The notes: generated from the letters alone by a model not told the origin. A stretch of 64,000 bases of DNA from Deinococcus humi (GCF_014201875.1 NZ_JACHFL010000006.1:1-64000), one strand, 5' to 3'; counted from the first letter of the stretch, positions 1-9,699 are shown. Program-made: numbers and translations.

Positions 1-813
1 GTGAACGTGAACCTCACCGGCGCGCGGGAACTGCGGATGGTGGTGACCAACGGGGGCGATAACATCGACTACGATCACGCCGACTGGGCCAACCCAACGA
101 TCACCTGCCAGGCGATCCAGAACCAACCCCTGACCATGACGGTGTCGCCCAGCACTGTGGAGATCTTCCACAAGCACACAGCCACGGTGAAGGCGACCTT
201 CAGCGGCACCTTCAACGGCCCGGTCAACCTCAGCCTGCCGCGCGTTTCGCCGGACGGCTCCGTCCTGACGTTGCAGACCTCCCAGGTGTCCTTACCCGCG
301 AGCGGGACGGGGACGGTCACGCGTGATGTGATCATTGAGGCGCCTTCCTTGCCAGGCTCCCTGGGGGATCTGGCGCTGCTGACCGCACAGTACCGCCTGG
401 TGGCGAGCCAGGGCGGTCAGGAGCGGACCAGCGCGCCGCTCACGGTGACGGAGAAACTGTTGACGGTCAGTACATCTCTGATGCCGTCCAGCCTCTCGGG
501 CCCCGTGGGTGCCACGCGCCGCGTGACGGCCACGGTGACGGTATCGCCGGCCCTGGCCCAGCCGGTTCCGATCACACTCTTGGGAACCACGCAGTCCACC
601 AATGATGTCTTCACGGTCGTCCCGGTGGGAGCCCCCTACGGGGATGGTGGCACCATGAAGCAGGATTTCGACGTGACCTTGATTGCGCTCCTGTTCAGTA
701 CAGATACATCGGCATACGGAGAGTTCTACGTGCAGGCCGACAGTTTCTCGGGATATCGTCTGCCGTATTACGGCAGTACCGCGCGGTCCCTGACCTGGAC
801 GGTGCAGCCGTAA
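1..813 (+). CDS. NPCBM-domain protein, C-terminal part (5' end outside window)
   Basis: The reading frame is open from the first base of the window, so the gene very probably begins upstream. The first 35 residues read like the end of an NPCBM/NEW2 carbohydrate-binding module (RELRMVVTNGGD, NIDYDHADW). The remaining 230 or so residues are Thr/Ser/Val-rich beta-sandwich-like sequence with two similar segments (around residues 45-150 and 155-265), resembling extracellular Ig-like repeats. No membrane segment is visible in this part. NPCBM modules occur in secreted glycan-binding proteins and glycosidases, so an extracellular or cell-surface role is inferred; any catalytic domain would lie upstream. 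The stop codon is followed within about 20 bp by decayed IS6-like sequence. Confidence 0.75.
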   Translation: MNVNLTGARELRMVVTNGGDNIDYDHADWANPTITCQAIQNQPLTMTVSPSTVEIFHKHTATVKATFSGTFNGPVNLSLPRVSPDGSVLTLQTSQVSLPASGTGTVTRDVIIEAPSLPGSLGDLALLTAQYRLVASQGGQERTSAPLTVTEKLLTVSTSLMPSSLSGPVGATRRVTATVTVSPALAQPVPITLLGTTQSTNDVFTVVPVGAPYGDGGTMKQDFDVTLIALLFSTDTSAYGEFYVQADSFSGYRLPYYGSTARSLTWTVQP

Positions 814-829
814 GACGGGCTGTGTTGCC

Positions 830-1569
830 GTAACGTGATCGGGGTAGCCTGACCCGCCGTGACCGATGCCAGGCCCTAGAGCCACCGTTTTCCCATGACG
901 TTCATCCAGCAGACCCAAAAGCTGTACCTCTGATTTCCGCTGAGCTCCCGTGATGTCCAAGCAGTGCTGCATCAGCGTGGCCCACAAGGTTAGCCACGAG
1001 GCCCTCCGACAATGGCGGATCACGTTCGGCCCTCTCTTCGCAGAAGACCTACGCCACTCGGAGGGGACGCCGGGGTTCTGGGTAGTCTCTGGATGAAGGC
1101 TGGACGAGGGTCAATGGGGTTCGCCAGTGGCTCTGAAGGGCCGTGGACGAGCACGGATGCGTGCTCGTCCGCCTCCTCCAACGGCATCGCAATACCGAGA
1201 AAGCGAAGACCGTCCTGACGAGGCTGCTCGGGGCAGACGGTCTTCCAGAGGTGACGCAGACCGACGGGCTCTGCAGCGACGGAGCGGCGGTTCGCGAGAG
1301 TCCAAGTCTGGACGAGGTCAACCATTAGCAGGTAATCTCGATCGCCCGCTACAACAGCACCCTGCAAGAACACTGCTCTCTACGGCGCCGTGTTCGACCA
1401 CAGTAGGGCTTCAAGGGACGGAAACGAGCTCCAGAATGCCTGAGCCTTCACGCCCAGGTCACGAACCTCCACCAGCCTGACCGCACCAGCGTCACTGCCG
1501 TCAACAGAACATGCAACCAAAATCAAGCGTTCCAGCCGTGCTTGACCATCGCGGCAGGGGTGGCCTGAA
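830..1569 (+). pseudogene. Decayed IS6-family-like transposase relic
   Basis: Pieces of the same transposase as the intact copy at 57380-58036 can be read here in shifting frames. They include an N-terminal piece (RFPLSS-type, then SHEALRQW and TFGPLFAEDLRH near 925-1060), a middle piece (DEHGCVLVRLLQRHRNTEKAK near 1143-1205, then VTQTDGLCSDGAA), and the C-terminus (VTNLHQP to AAGVA-stop near 1450-1566). Frameshifts and missing blocks mean it cannot make a working protein. A hairpin covers its stop codon (see 1556-1583). Confidence 0.8.
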
Positions 1570-1583
1570 CTTCAGGCCACCCC
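1556..1583. repeat. 14-bp inverted repeat over a transposase-relic stop codon
   Basis: Two perfect 14-base arms are separated by one base (AGGGGTGGCCTGAA, C, TTCAGGCCACCCCT). The TGA in the left arm is the stop of the IS6-like relic. The same arrangement recurs at 4464-4498 and 57368-57388. It also lies downstream of the convergent amidase gene, so it could act as a terminator for it, although no T-run follows. Confidence 0.7.
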
Positions 1584-1636
1584 TCTCCTCAGCCTGCCGT
1601 GACGCCAGTTCAGGCCACACCACCGGTCACCCTGCC

Positions 1637-3490
1637 TCAGGGCGTTCCGGAGCGCCCTTGTTCTTGCATGTCCAGCGCCGCGTTGCGGTAAAAGCGCTCA
1701 AGGCCCAGGGCGATTGCCTGCGCGAAGCGTTCCCGACCCGCAGCGCTCATCAGCAGCCGCAGATTGCCCTTGTCGGTCAGGAACGCCGTCTCGATCAGCA
1801 CGCTGAGCTGGGTGGAAGGCCGCGCCAGCGCCAGGTTCTGGTAGTGCACCCCGTCGTTGCCCACCTCCGGCAACTGTCCCACCAGGCTAGCGAGCAGCGT
1901 GTCGGCCAGCGTGCGGGCCTGTGGCTGGTAGTAATACACCCCACTGCCGCGCTTGCTGCGGGGGTCCACGCCGTCCGGTAGGGCGTTGGCGTGGATGCTG
2001 ACCAGCAGGTCGGCGTTCTTTTCCTCGGCCAGCAGCGGGCGGTTGTAGATGGGCACCTGCACGTCCGCCTCACGGCTCAGGACGACCGTCGCGCCTTTTT
2101 CGCGCAGCAGTTCGGCCACCCGCAGGGCAATGGGCAGCGTCAGGTTCTTCTCCGGCACCCGCAGCGGCCCGGCGCCCCCCGGCTCGTCGCCGCCATGTCC
2201 CGGGTCCAAGAGGATGGTCCGGCCCCGCAGCGGCGTGCGGGCACTCAGTGCGGGTGCGTTGCGGACCCGCAGCACCAGGGCCGTACCCTCATAGGTGGTG
2301 TCGTAGCCCCAGGGAGCGCCGCTCAGGTCCACGTGGACGCGGGCCACCCCATCACTCTCCTGGGTCCAGCGCACGTCCCGCACCGGCCCTGTGGGAAAGT
2401 CAGAGACGATGTAGTCCACGTCCGCGACACTCTGGAACAACCGCAGGTCCAGGCTGGAGGAGTCTGGGCCGACCTGCTGCTCCACCGTGAAGGGGACGCG
2501 AGCAGGCAGGTCCAGCCGCACCTCGCTGTGGGTCGCCCCGGTCTTCACGTCGATGCGGGTAAAGATCGCGCGGGGCAGCGGCGTGCCCTCGGGCTTCAAG
2601 GTCAGCGTGGTCTTGGGAGCGTTGAGCGTCAGCGTGCCGGACGCCTGCACGGTGTAGGTGTTGCCCTCTTCACCCACGATCACGGCCTGCGCGCCTGCCC
2701 GGGGAAAGACGACATAATTGCGCCCCGCCCCGTTGCGCCACACGAAGGTTCCCGCCTGCACGCCCCGCCCTGGAATGCTGGCTGTGACCTCCGCCACCCG
2801 GGGGCCCGTGCCGGTCACGCCGAGCTTGCCCGGGCTGCTCGCCGTGGCGGTGGTGCCGTCCGGCGCGGTCAGGGTGAACTGCACGGGCGCGGGACTCAAC
2901 TTCTCGGGCAGCAGGAAGGTGCCCTCGTAGCGGCCGGAGGCCGTCTCGGCCATAGGGAAGGGGCCGAGCTCCCCGACCCGGAATGAGGCCGTTGCCCCGG
3001 CAGTGCCCGCAAAGGCCACCGGCACGGCGCGCATCTCCAGGGACTGCGGCTGCAGGTAGGCGGTGCGGTCCACGGCAGGCAGCAGCCCGGAGGAGACGAT
3101 CTGGGCCGCTCCGGTCAGGGACAGCGGTACGGCGCGAGTAACCCGCACCTCCTGGCGGGCAACTGCGCTTCCCTGACCTGACTCCAGCACCAGCACGTTC
3201 TCACCGGGTTGCAGCGGCACCCACTCGATGAACAGGCCGTCGTTACCCACATCCACGGGCTGCCCGTTCAGAATCAGATTCGCCCCGGGTTTGACGCTGC
3301 CCTCTAGCAGCACGTGGTCGTACGCCACGGTGTACTTGTCCGGCGGATACGCCACGTAAATGGGCGCGTCGCTGATAGGCGGCAGCGAGACTGCGCCGGC
3401 TGCCGGTGGCGGGGTGACCGGGGCAGTCTGGGCGAGGGCCAAGGGTGCGGCAGTCAGCAGTAGGGCAGTCAGCAGGGAGCGGCGCAACAT
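1637..3490 (-). CDS. Secreted N-acetylmuramoyl-L-alanine amidase (Amidase_3)
   Basis: A 617-residue protein expected to cleave the amide bond between N-acetylmuramic acid and L-alanine in peptidoglycan. Residues 1-20 form a signal peptide (MLRR, hydrophobic core, ALAQ cleavage site). Residues 40-410 hold beta-rich non-catalytic domains, probably for wall binding or positioning. The Amidase_3 domain fills residues 420-600, with DPGHGG (zinc-ligand His432), the EKNLTL glutamate, SIHANA with the second zinc His, and LIETAFLT with the catalytic Glu. All expected zinc and catalytic positions are present. A role in cell-wall turnover or daughter-cell separation is inferred. The gene is monocistronic as far as can be seen; about 300 bp upstream lacks a gene. 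Confidence 0.9.
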   Translation of the reverse strand: MLRRSLLTALLLTAAPLALAQTAPVTPPPAAGAVSLPPISDAPIYVAYPPDKYTVAYDHVLLEGSVKPGANLILNGQPVDVGNDGLFIEWVPLQPGENVLVLESGQGSAVARQEVRVTRAVPLSLTGAAQIVSSGLLPAVDRTAYLQPQSLEMRAVPVAFAGTAGATASFRVGELGPFPMAETASGRYEGTFLLPEKLSPAPVQFTLTAPDGTTATASSPGKLGVTGTGPRVAEVTASIPGRGVQAGTFVWRNGAGRNYVVFPRAGAQAVIVGEEGNTYTVQASGTLTLNAPKTTLTLKPEGTPLPRAIFTRIDVKTGATHSEVRLDLPARVPFTVEQQVGPDSSSLDLRLFQSVADVDYIVSDFPTGPVRDVRWTQESDGVARVHVDLSGAPWGYDTTYEGTALVLRVRNAPALSARTPLRGRTILLDPGHGGDEPGGAGPLRVPEKNLTLPIALRVAELLREKGATVVLSREADVQVPIYNRPLLAEEKNADLLVSIHANALPDGVDPRSKRGSGVYYYQPQARTLADTLLASLVGQLPEVGNDGVHYQNLALARPSTQLSVLIETAFLTDKGNLRLLMSAAGRERFAQAIALGLERFYRNAALDMQEQGRSGTP

Positions 3491-3794
3491 GAAACCTCCA
3501 AGTGGGTGAAGTGGGGACGAGTGTAGAGGAAGTCACCGTGAGAGTGCCGGGGGCGGGTCAGCCACTCCGGCGAGCCGTATCGTCCGGGGCCGCCTCCCGG
3601 CGCGCGACGCCAGGTTACCTTACGCCCGAGGGAGCATAAACAGGAAGGTGACGCCCTCATTGGACGCACCTTGCAGGCACAGCTGTCGCCATGCCGCTCC
3701 ACGAGGTTTTGTCAGGTCAACAGTTCAGGTGTCGGCCAGTGCTTGACCCCCAGCCCTCCCCTCACCGTTGCCCCAGAAGCATCATGATCATCCG
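3491..3794. other. Intergenic stretch, no gene supported
   Basis: Upstream of the amidase start. It should hold that gene's promoter, but I could not pick out a convincing one. No ORF here has coding character. Confidence 0.4.
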
Positions 3795-3946
3795 GTACGC
3801 GCTCTGGGCTGTACCACCGCTTCTCTCTCAGCCACCGTAACGTGCATGAACCCTTCCATGGGCGCGACATCACCGTCAGTCACGAAACGCTGCGGCAGTG
3901 AAACATTAAATTCGCTCCCTTCCTGACCAAGGAACTGCGCCACCGG
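3795..3946 (+). pseudogene. IS6-like transposase N-terminal fragment
   Basis: Reading this strand gives YHRFSLSHRNVHEPF, then VSHETLRQ, a stop, and NIKFAPFLTKELRHR. This matches the N-terminal helix-turn-helix region of the IS6-like transposases in this window. The last part is in frame with the downstream membrane-protein fragment beginning at 3947, so the junction is a direct fusion. Confidence 0.7.
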
Positions 3947-4366
3947 ATGTTGGCCTTCATTGAACTCGTTCGGACCTCTCGGCCATTGACCCGTGCTGAG
4001 GTGTGGTTTGTCCGTCTCCCGCTGAGCGTCTTCACCGGGTGGATCACCGTGGCGCCCATCGCCAACATCGCCTTTGCACTACGCAGTTCGGGTGTGCGGG
4101 ACCTGGGCTTGGCTGAGACGACATGGGCATGGGCCGCCCTGATGTTCGCTGCCGCGACGTTGATCGGCGTGGCCATGACTCGCTTCAGCGAAGGCAACGC
4201 ATGGTACGCCGGAACGGTCGTGTGGGCCTTGATCGGCATCGTGGTGGCGAACGTCGTACGCGAACCCAACCTCACGGTCGCCATCGCCGCAGGCGCGGCA
4301 GGGCTGGTTGCACTGTCTCCTCTCGCAGGAACCACCATGACAAGGCTGACGCCAGCTGCCAAATGA
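3947..4366 (+). pseudogene. Truncated TspO-like (tryptophan-rich sensory) membrane protein, C-terminal part
   Basis: A 139-residue frame with about four hydrophobic segments and the motif RLPLSVFTGWITVAPIANIA, followed by a Trp-containing helix and WALIGIVVANV. This resembles the C-terminal two-thirds of TspO/MBR-like tryptophan-rich membrane proteins, in which an N-terminal pair of helices is expected. Those are missing: the sequence immediately upstream is an IS6-like N-terminal fragment fused in the same frame. The ATG at 3947 lies at the junction and has no clear ribosome-binding site. I treat it as a truncated gene; translation of the remaining part cannot be excluded. Confidence 0.5.
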
Positions 4367-4463
4367 GTGTTCCTGCAGGCGATGGCGTGAGTGCCTCTCG
4401 AAATCGAATCTCGATCAGCTTGACAGGTGGCGTTGCTTTAACTGGTCTCAGGGCAGATGGAGG

Positions 4464-4625
4464 GCAGGGGTGGTCTGAGTTTCAGACCACCCCTGCCGCG
4501 ACCGTTGACCACGTCTGGAACGCTTGATTCCGCTTGCTCTTTCGGGCCATGGCAGGGACGCCGGTGCGGGAGTGATGGTGGAGATTGGTGATCCGGGCGT
4601 GCAGGCACAGGCATTCCTGCGCTCT
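4464..4625 (-). pseudogene. IS6-like transposase C-terminal fragment
   Basis: The complement reads LHARITNLHHHSRTGVPAM, then QAFQTWSTVAAGVV and a stop, the typical C-terminus of the local IS6-like transposases. The stop codon sits in a hairpin of two perfect 16-base arms with a 3-base loop (4464-4479 and 4483-4498). Nothing upstream in this copy encodes the catalytic core. Confidence 0.75.
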
Positions 4626-4711
4626 ACCTCTCCTCTTGAAGCCCGGCTGGCTTCGCTCATGACCTCGTGTATGTTCTCGCTCACGTCTTCAATGAGCGCC
4701 GAAGCACGGTT

Positions 4712-7225
4712 TCAGCGCTCATTGAAGACGTTCAGTTGATCTGCCGGAAGGGGACGGGCGAACAGATTCCCTTGCCCGTAGGCACACCCCATCTGGCGGA
4801 GGACGTCCCGTTGCGCGCCCAACTCAATGCCTTCAGCCACCACCTTGATGCCCAGCGCTCCGGCAAGCGTGATGACAGCCTCGACCATCGCCCTTTGCCG
4901 GTCATCGACCTGACAGCCGGCCACAAATGACCGGTCAAGTTTCACATTGTCAATGGGCAAGCGCTGCAGGCTGGCCAGACTCGACTGCCCGGTCCCGAAA
5001 TCGTCCAGCGCCACACGAACGCCGAGGGCCTTGAGCTTCATCAACTGCTTGACCCCTTCATCCAGGTCATCCGCCATGGCTGTTTCGGTAATCTCCAGTT
5101 CCAGGCGACTTGCGGGAAGGCCGCTGTGCAGCAAGGCCCGCTGAACCACCTCCGGAAAATTGGGCTGATTGAACTGCAGGCGGCTGACGTTAACCGCAAC
5201 CGTCACTGCGTCCCATGTCCGGGCCGTGAGACAGGCCTGGTTCATGACCCACTCGCCCAGGAGCAAGATCAGTCCGCGCTGCTCCGCAATTGGAATGAAC
5301 TCGGCTGGGCTGATGACCCCGAGCGCGGGGTGCTGCCAGCGCACCAGCGCCTCTATCGCCACAGGCCGCTCGGTTTGGAGATCCACGATCGGTTGATACG
5401 CCAGCGTCAACTGTTCGTCTCTCAAAGCGGAGCGCAGCTTGTGCTCTATCTCCGTCTGACGGTCCTGCACCTGCGCAATGTTGACGTCATACGTCACCGG
5501 GCCGCTTCCCTGCCGTTGTTGCGCGCTCGCCAGCGCCTGGTAGGCTTGCTGCACCAGCGTGCTGCCCCGCACCCGGTCGTTGTTCGGCACACTGATCCCG
5601 ACATTGGCGCTGAAGTGCAATTCATGCCCCTGTGCACTGATGGGGGCGCCCACCACGTCCAGCAATTTTTCTGCAAACAGCTCGGCATCCCGTTGCGACA
5701 ATAGCGGCGACAGCAGGATGCCGAATTCGTCTCCGCTCAGGCGGGCGATTGTGACCCTTGGGCCGGCTTGCGTGGTGAGTCGCGCCGCCACCTCACACAG
5801 CACGGCGTCCCCGACCACCCCGCCGTACGCGTCGTTGATGGAGCGGAAGCGGTTCAGATCCAGCACCAGGACCGCACAATCCAGTCTTCGCCGCCGCACG
5901 CCCTGTAAGGCTGTGGTCACATGGTCCAGAAAAGATTGACGGTTGAACAAACCGGTCAGTTCGTCACGCGTTGCACGGCGCGTGAGCTGCTGTTCGTACG
6001 TCTTCTGCCGGGTCACGTCGGTCATCGAGGCCATCGAAGCGTACGGACGGGAGTCCCCCGGATGATAGAGCGGCCGGGCATTTACGCTCACCCACCGCGT
6101 CTCCCCGCCAGGCCGGGTGGCTTGAATCAAGGTGCCTTCACAGGAGGCCCCCGTGCGAAAGGCAGATGTGATCGGACAATCGTCCAGGTGCAGCGGTGTG
6201 CCGTCTTCCAGATGGAACGCCCATCCGGTCAGATCGAGTTTGGGTTGCGGGTCATCACTGGGCGGTATCTCAAAAAACCGTTGTGCCGCCGCGTTGACCG
6301 CCGCAAGTTGGCCCGCACTGCTGAACATCAGCAGGCCTTCATCCAGAGCGTCCAGAATAACGCGCGATGAGGCGGTATTCCTCACCAGTTCTGCGTGTTG
6401 CTGGGCCCGGGCCAGTGCCTGAGCGCATTGCGTGGCCAGTCCCTGAAGATAGCCCCGCTGGATGGTCGAGAACGTCTGATCACTCGGGAAGCTGAAGACC
6501 AGCACACCAGTGGACTCCCCCCCTGCGATCAATGGAAAAATCGCCACGCTGGCAGTGGTCTGGGACAAGCGGAGCTGTGGATAGCGTTCCATCAAGGCTG
6601 AACGTGCCAGGTAGAGCGGTGACTGCTCACGGAAGGTTTCTGTTAATGGAAGTGAGGCGCGAAGATCCATCACTTGGTAGTCATGGACGAGTTCCGGCGG
6701 ATAGCCTACGAACTCGAGCGTCTCCAGCGCCGCCCCATTCCCATGCCGTACGGCCACCAGACCCGCATAGGCCTCGGAGGTGGCATGCGCGTACTCCAGA
6801 ATGGCGCGTGCCACCTGACTCGGGGTGAGGGCCCGGGCCAGCAGGTCACTGACCGTGAGCAGGCGTAAGCTGTACTCTTCGGCCCTTTTGCGCTCAGTCA
6901 GGTCGTGGAACACAATCCGGAAGCCATCAGGATGGGGGTAGATGCGGGTGCGCCGCCACTCCTGCCGCGGCGCACTGTACGTCTCGAATTCCACTCTTCT
7001 TCCGGACGCCTGCGCTTCTTGCAGGACAGACCGGAACCGGAAGTCGATTGTCCCCAGGTGCTCCCACACGCTCGTGCCCAGGACACGCTCGGCGCGCAGT
7101 CCAGTCCAGTCCTCTGCCGCAGGGTTGAGATAGGTGATCTGCCCCGCGCAGTCCAGGGCCATATACCCTTCGGCAAGATCGCCCATCACCTCGTCAGGCA
7201 CGTGGTGCATAAATGGGAATGACAT
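4712..7225 (-). CDS. PAS-GAF-PAS-GGDEF-EAL bifunctional-type c-di-GMP protein
   Basis: An 837-residue signalling protein likely to make and/or degrade the second messenger c-di-GMP. The order is PAS (residues 15-110, MALDCAGQITYLNPAAEDWTG), GAF (about 130-280), a second PAS (about 285-400), GGDEF (about 405-565) and EAL (about 585-835). The cyclase signature reads SGDEF instead of GGDEF, which may or may not be active. The EAL domain keeps EALVRW and DDFGTGQSSL with LDRSFV, so phosphodiesterase activity is plausible. No membrane segment is seen, so sensing would be cytosolic. The start at 7225 is preferred over 7300 because AAGGAG precedes it by about 11 bases. A second cyclase gene lies just upstream on the same strand. 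Confidence 0.88.
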   Translation of the reverse strand: MSFPFMHHVPDEVMGDLAEGYMALDCAGQITYLNPAAEDWTGLRAERVLGTSVWEHLGTIDFRFRSVLQEAQASGRRVEFETYSAPRQEWRRTRIYPHPDGFRIVFHDLTERKRAEEYSLRLLTVSDLLARALTPSQVARAILEYAHATSEAYAGLVAVRHGNGAALETLEFVGYPPELVHDYQVMDLRASLPLTETFREQSPLYLARSALMERYPQLRLSQTTASVAIFPLIAGGESTGVLVFSFPSDQTFSTIQRGYLQGLATQCAQALARAQQHAELVRNTASSRVILDALDEGLLMFSSAGQLAAVNAAAQRFFEIPPSDDPQPKLDLTGWAFHLEDGTPLHLDDCPITSAFRTGASCEGTLIQATRPGGETRWVSVNARPLYHPGDSRPYASMASMTDVTRQKTYEQQLTRRATRDELTGLFNRQSFLDHVTTALQGVRRRRLDCAVLVLDLNRFRSINDAYGGVVGDAVLCEVAARLTTQAGPRVTIARLSGDEFGILLSPLLSQRDAELFAEKLLDVVGAPISAQGHELHFSANVGISVPNNDRVRGSTLVQQAYQALASAQQRQGSGPVTYDVNIAQVQDRQTEIEHKLRSALRDEQLTLAYQPIVDLQTERPVAIEALVRWQHPALGVISPAEFIPIAEQRGLILLLGEWVMNQACLTARTWDAVTVAVNVSRLQFNQPNFPEVVQRALLHSGLPASRLELEITETAMADDLDEGVKQLMKLKALGVRVALDDFGTGQSSLASLQRLPIDNVKLDRSFVAGCQVDDRQRAMVEAVITLAGALGIKVVAEGIELGAQRDVLRQMGCAYGQGNLFARPLPADQLNVFNER

Positions 7226-7841
7226 CAAAAAGAGACTCCTTCCAGGGTTCGCAGATCGCGATGCCTGCACTGTACTGGAAAGTGTCTGGGGCTGCTCCAA
7301 TTTTGTGGAACCTTCATCGAGTCAATCCTGTTGGTGGCCTGGCTCCGGAAAAAGACCGAGGGTCAACCGCCGGCGACCTGACAAGGGCAGCCTGAAAAGG
7401 AGCCCGTAGCGGCTTGCGTTGACCCGACGGTTCAGGGGCAGGCCAGCTCTGAGCGTCCGACGAGAGAAGATGGCCTTCTACAGCTTGGAGGCCGATTCCA
7501 AGGTGGCACAGCGCCTGCTGCCCCTGCCCGTGAGAGTGGACGACATGTGAGTTCCACGCCGCACCACCTTGATGGTTTCGGACACGAGCAGCATGGTGGC
7601 CGCAGCCAGAACCGGAGCCAGCCGCCCCAGACTGGCGTCGCGCAGCCTGGAGTCTTCCAACCCGGAGCGCCCCCTTTTTCCGTCGTACCGGGGGCCTGCT
7701 GGGGCTCTCCCCTGTCCCGCATGACGCTGCATTCTGATGTGGACAGCCCTCCGGGTTCAGGTCACGCTTGCCGCAGCTTCCTTGGACTTTCAAAGTGGAC
7801 GGTCTCCAGAGCGTTCCCGCTTCGGGCAACTGGACCGCTCC
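7226..7841. other. Intergenic stretch, no gene supported
   Basis: About 600 bp between two minus-strand c-di-GMP genes. Several overlapping frames are open on both strands, but none has a recognisable motif, a good ribosome-binding site or consistent codon bias. It presumably carries the promoter of the downstream gene. Confidence 0.4.
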
Positions 7842-9638
7842 TCAATACAGCACTCGATTGCGGCCATTGCGTTTTGCCCGGTACAACTGCTGATCCGCCT
7901 GGGCGATCAGGCTGCTGGGAAGGCTGATGGGCGTCAACTCAGCCAGCCCAGCACTGAGCGTCACGCGCTCGCCGGGAGGAAGCTCCGGCCAGCGGTGTGT
8001 GGCCACGGCCTCCAGCAGGGCGGAGCACCGTCGTGCTGCGGTCTCCAGATCTGTACCGGGCATCAGCAACACAAATTCCTCGCCCCCGTAACGGGCCAGC
8101 GTATCTATCGGCTCACACCTTTCACGCACGACTGTGGCCACCCGCTGGAGCACGAGATCACCCGTGAGATGTGAGAAGGTATCGTTAATGCGCTTGAAGT
8201 GGTCAACATCAAAAAGAGCGACGGTCAAAGGCTCCCGCCGCGCGTGTGCCTGTTGGATCGCGTGGTCGAAATGCTGATTGAAATATCGCCGGTTGTACAG
8301 CCCCGTCAACGTGTCCTGATGGGCCTGCTCGTCCAGGCGGCGCATCAGCTCAAGTTGCTGCTCATGGGCCGTCTCAAGGACACTATTTAAACGCTGCAAC
8401 TCGTCTGCCCGCTGCCGGGCGACATCTGCCTCACGCCACGCCGTCTCCGCTTCCAGCTCAGTAAGCACGGCTTCTGTCCGTTGTGCGGCCTGCCGGCCAG
8501 TGAAGGAGCGTTCGAGGTCCAGGCAGCGCCGCAGGTGCTCAAGCGCTCCTTCGCTGTCTCCCAGGTCCCTCAATGCGGCAGACAGCCCCTCGTGGGCCTG
8601 GATGATGATCTCTGAGAGCTGATACAGAGTGCTGCGCTCAAGGGCCTCCCAGAGGAACGTTTGGGCTGCGCGAAGATCACCTGCGCTCTTATGGGCCAGT
8701 CCCAAACCAAGCAAAGCCACTGAGGTCAGTGGCCACACGTCATGCCGTTCAAAAATTTCCAACGCAGCCTGCGCCAGGGGAAGCGCGAGAACCGCTTGAC
8801 CCACTTTGACATGGAGCAGCGCGAGGTTAGCCTGAGCAAGCGCTGTCAGGACCTCGTCTCCATGCTCGAGGAGCACCGGAATCGCCCGTTCGTACAACGT
8901 CAGGGCCTGGTCATACTGCTCCAGACGATCATAGGTCACGGCCACATTGATCAGGGCACGGGCCATGTTATGCGGTTCAGCACAGTCTTCGAACAAGACC
9001 AGCGCCTGCTGATGGTGGTGGAGAGCGCGCGTGTGGTCACCCAGGGCCGACCAGACATGGCCCAGATTGCCGAGCGAGCGCGCCACCTGATCACTCCTGC
9101 CAGCTGCCTGTCGCCGCTGGAGCGCCTGCCGATGGCATCTCGCTGCTTCGGGGTAGTCGCCTCCCATGTCGGCCAAGGCCCCGAGCGCATTGAAGCAATC
9201 GGCCTCTCCCAACGGATCACGTCGTTCACTGAACAACGCGAGTGCGCGCGCGAGCAGAGCCGCGGCTTCATCAACCTGACCCATACGGATCAGGGTATCG
9301 CCCAAGTACCGCAAGACCGGAGCGATCAGGTCGTCTTGTCCCTGTTCAACTGCCCAACCGTCGGCTCTTCTCAGTGCTTCGGCGGCCTCTTGAAAACGGC
9401 CCAGGGTATAGAGGGCCACACCCCGCGAGAAGGTGCTGCGCAACACCTCTTCGGTCGCTCCAAGGCGGACAGCGACCTCGAGAGCCTCTTGCGTCAAAAG
9501 CAGCGTGCGCTGAGCATCAGCCGTATGTAAAGCGTAGGCCAGGTCATTGAGTGCCACCAAACGTCTCGGCCCTTCACTACGGCTCAATGCCTCTTCAAGG
9601 AAGTCCACCTGTGCATCATTCAAGGGCTTTTCCCCCAC
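7842..9638 (-). CDS. TPR-GGDEF diguanylate cyclase
   Basis: A 598-residue protein. Residues 1-370 are a series of TPR-like helical repeats (for example the repeats around YDRLEQYDQALTLYERA), which would bind a partner or sense a ligand. A coiled coil follows at about 375-420, then a GGDEF domain at about 430-598. The cyclase domain has DTLTGLYNRRYF, the metal-binding FDVDHFKRIND and an intact GGEEF, so synthesis of c-di-GMP from two GTP is likely. At the usual inhibitory-site position the sequence is EPID rather than RxxD, so product feedback inhibition may be lost. There is no signal peptide or membrane helix. It neighbours the PAS-GAF-EAL gene and may act with it. Confidence 0.88.
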   Translation of the reverse strand: MGEKPLNDAQVDFLEEALSRSEGPRRLVALNDLAYALHTADAQRTLLLTQEALEVAVRLGATEEVLRSTFSRGVALYTLGRFQEAAEALRRADGWAVEQGQDDLIAPVLRYLGDTLIRMGQVDEAAALLARALALFSERRDPLGEADCFNALGALADMGGDYPEAARCHRQALQRRQAAGRSDQVARSLGNLGHVWSALGDHTRALHHHQQALVLFEDCAEPHNMARALINVAVTYDRLEQYDQALTLYERAIPVLLEHGDEVLTALAQANLALLHVKVGQAVLALPLAQAALEIFERHDVWPLTSVALLGLGLAHKSAGDLRAAQTFLWEALERSTLYQLSEIIIQAHEGLSAALRDLGDSEGALEHLRRCLDLERSFTGRQAAQRTEAVLTELEAETAWREADVARQRADELQRLNSVLETAHEQQLELMRRLDEQAHQDTLTGLYNRRYFNQHFDHAIQQAHARREPLTVALFDVDHFKRINDTFSHLTGDLVLQRVATVVRERCEPIDTLARYGGEEFVLLMPGTDLETAARRCSALLEAVATHRWPELPPGERVTLSAGLAELTPISLPSSLIAQADQQLYRAKRNGRNRVLY

Positions 9639-9699
9639 TTGATGCTACGGTTTTGATCTGACAATTTTCTGTAACTGGGGAACTTGAACTGTGTTGTAT

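Noticed and set aside
1991..2986. 331-codon plus-strand frame opposite the amidase
   Set aside because: It lies entirely within the amidase gene on the other strand, has His/Gln/Arg-rich sequence and no recognisable domain.
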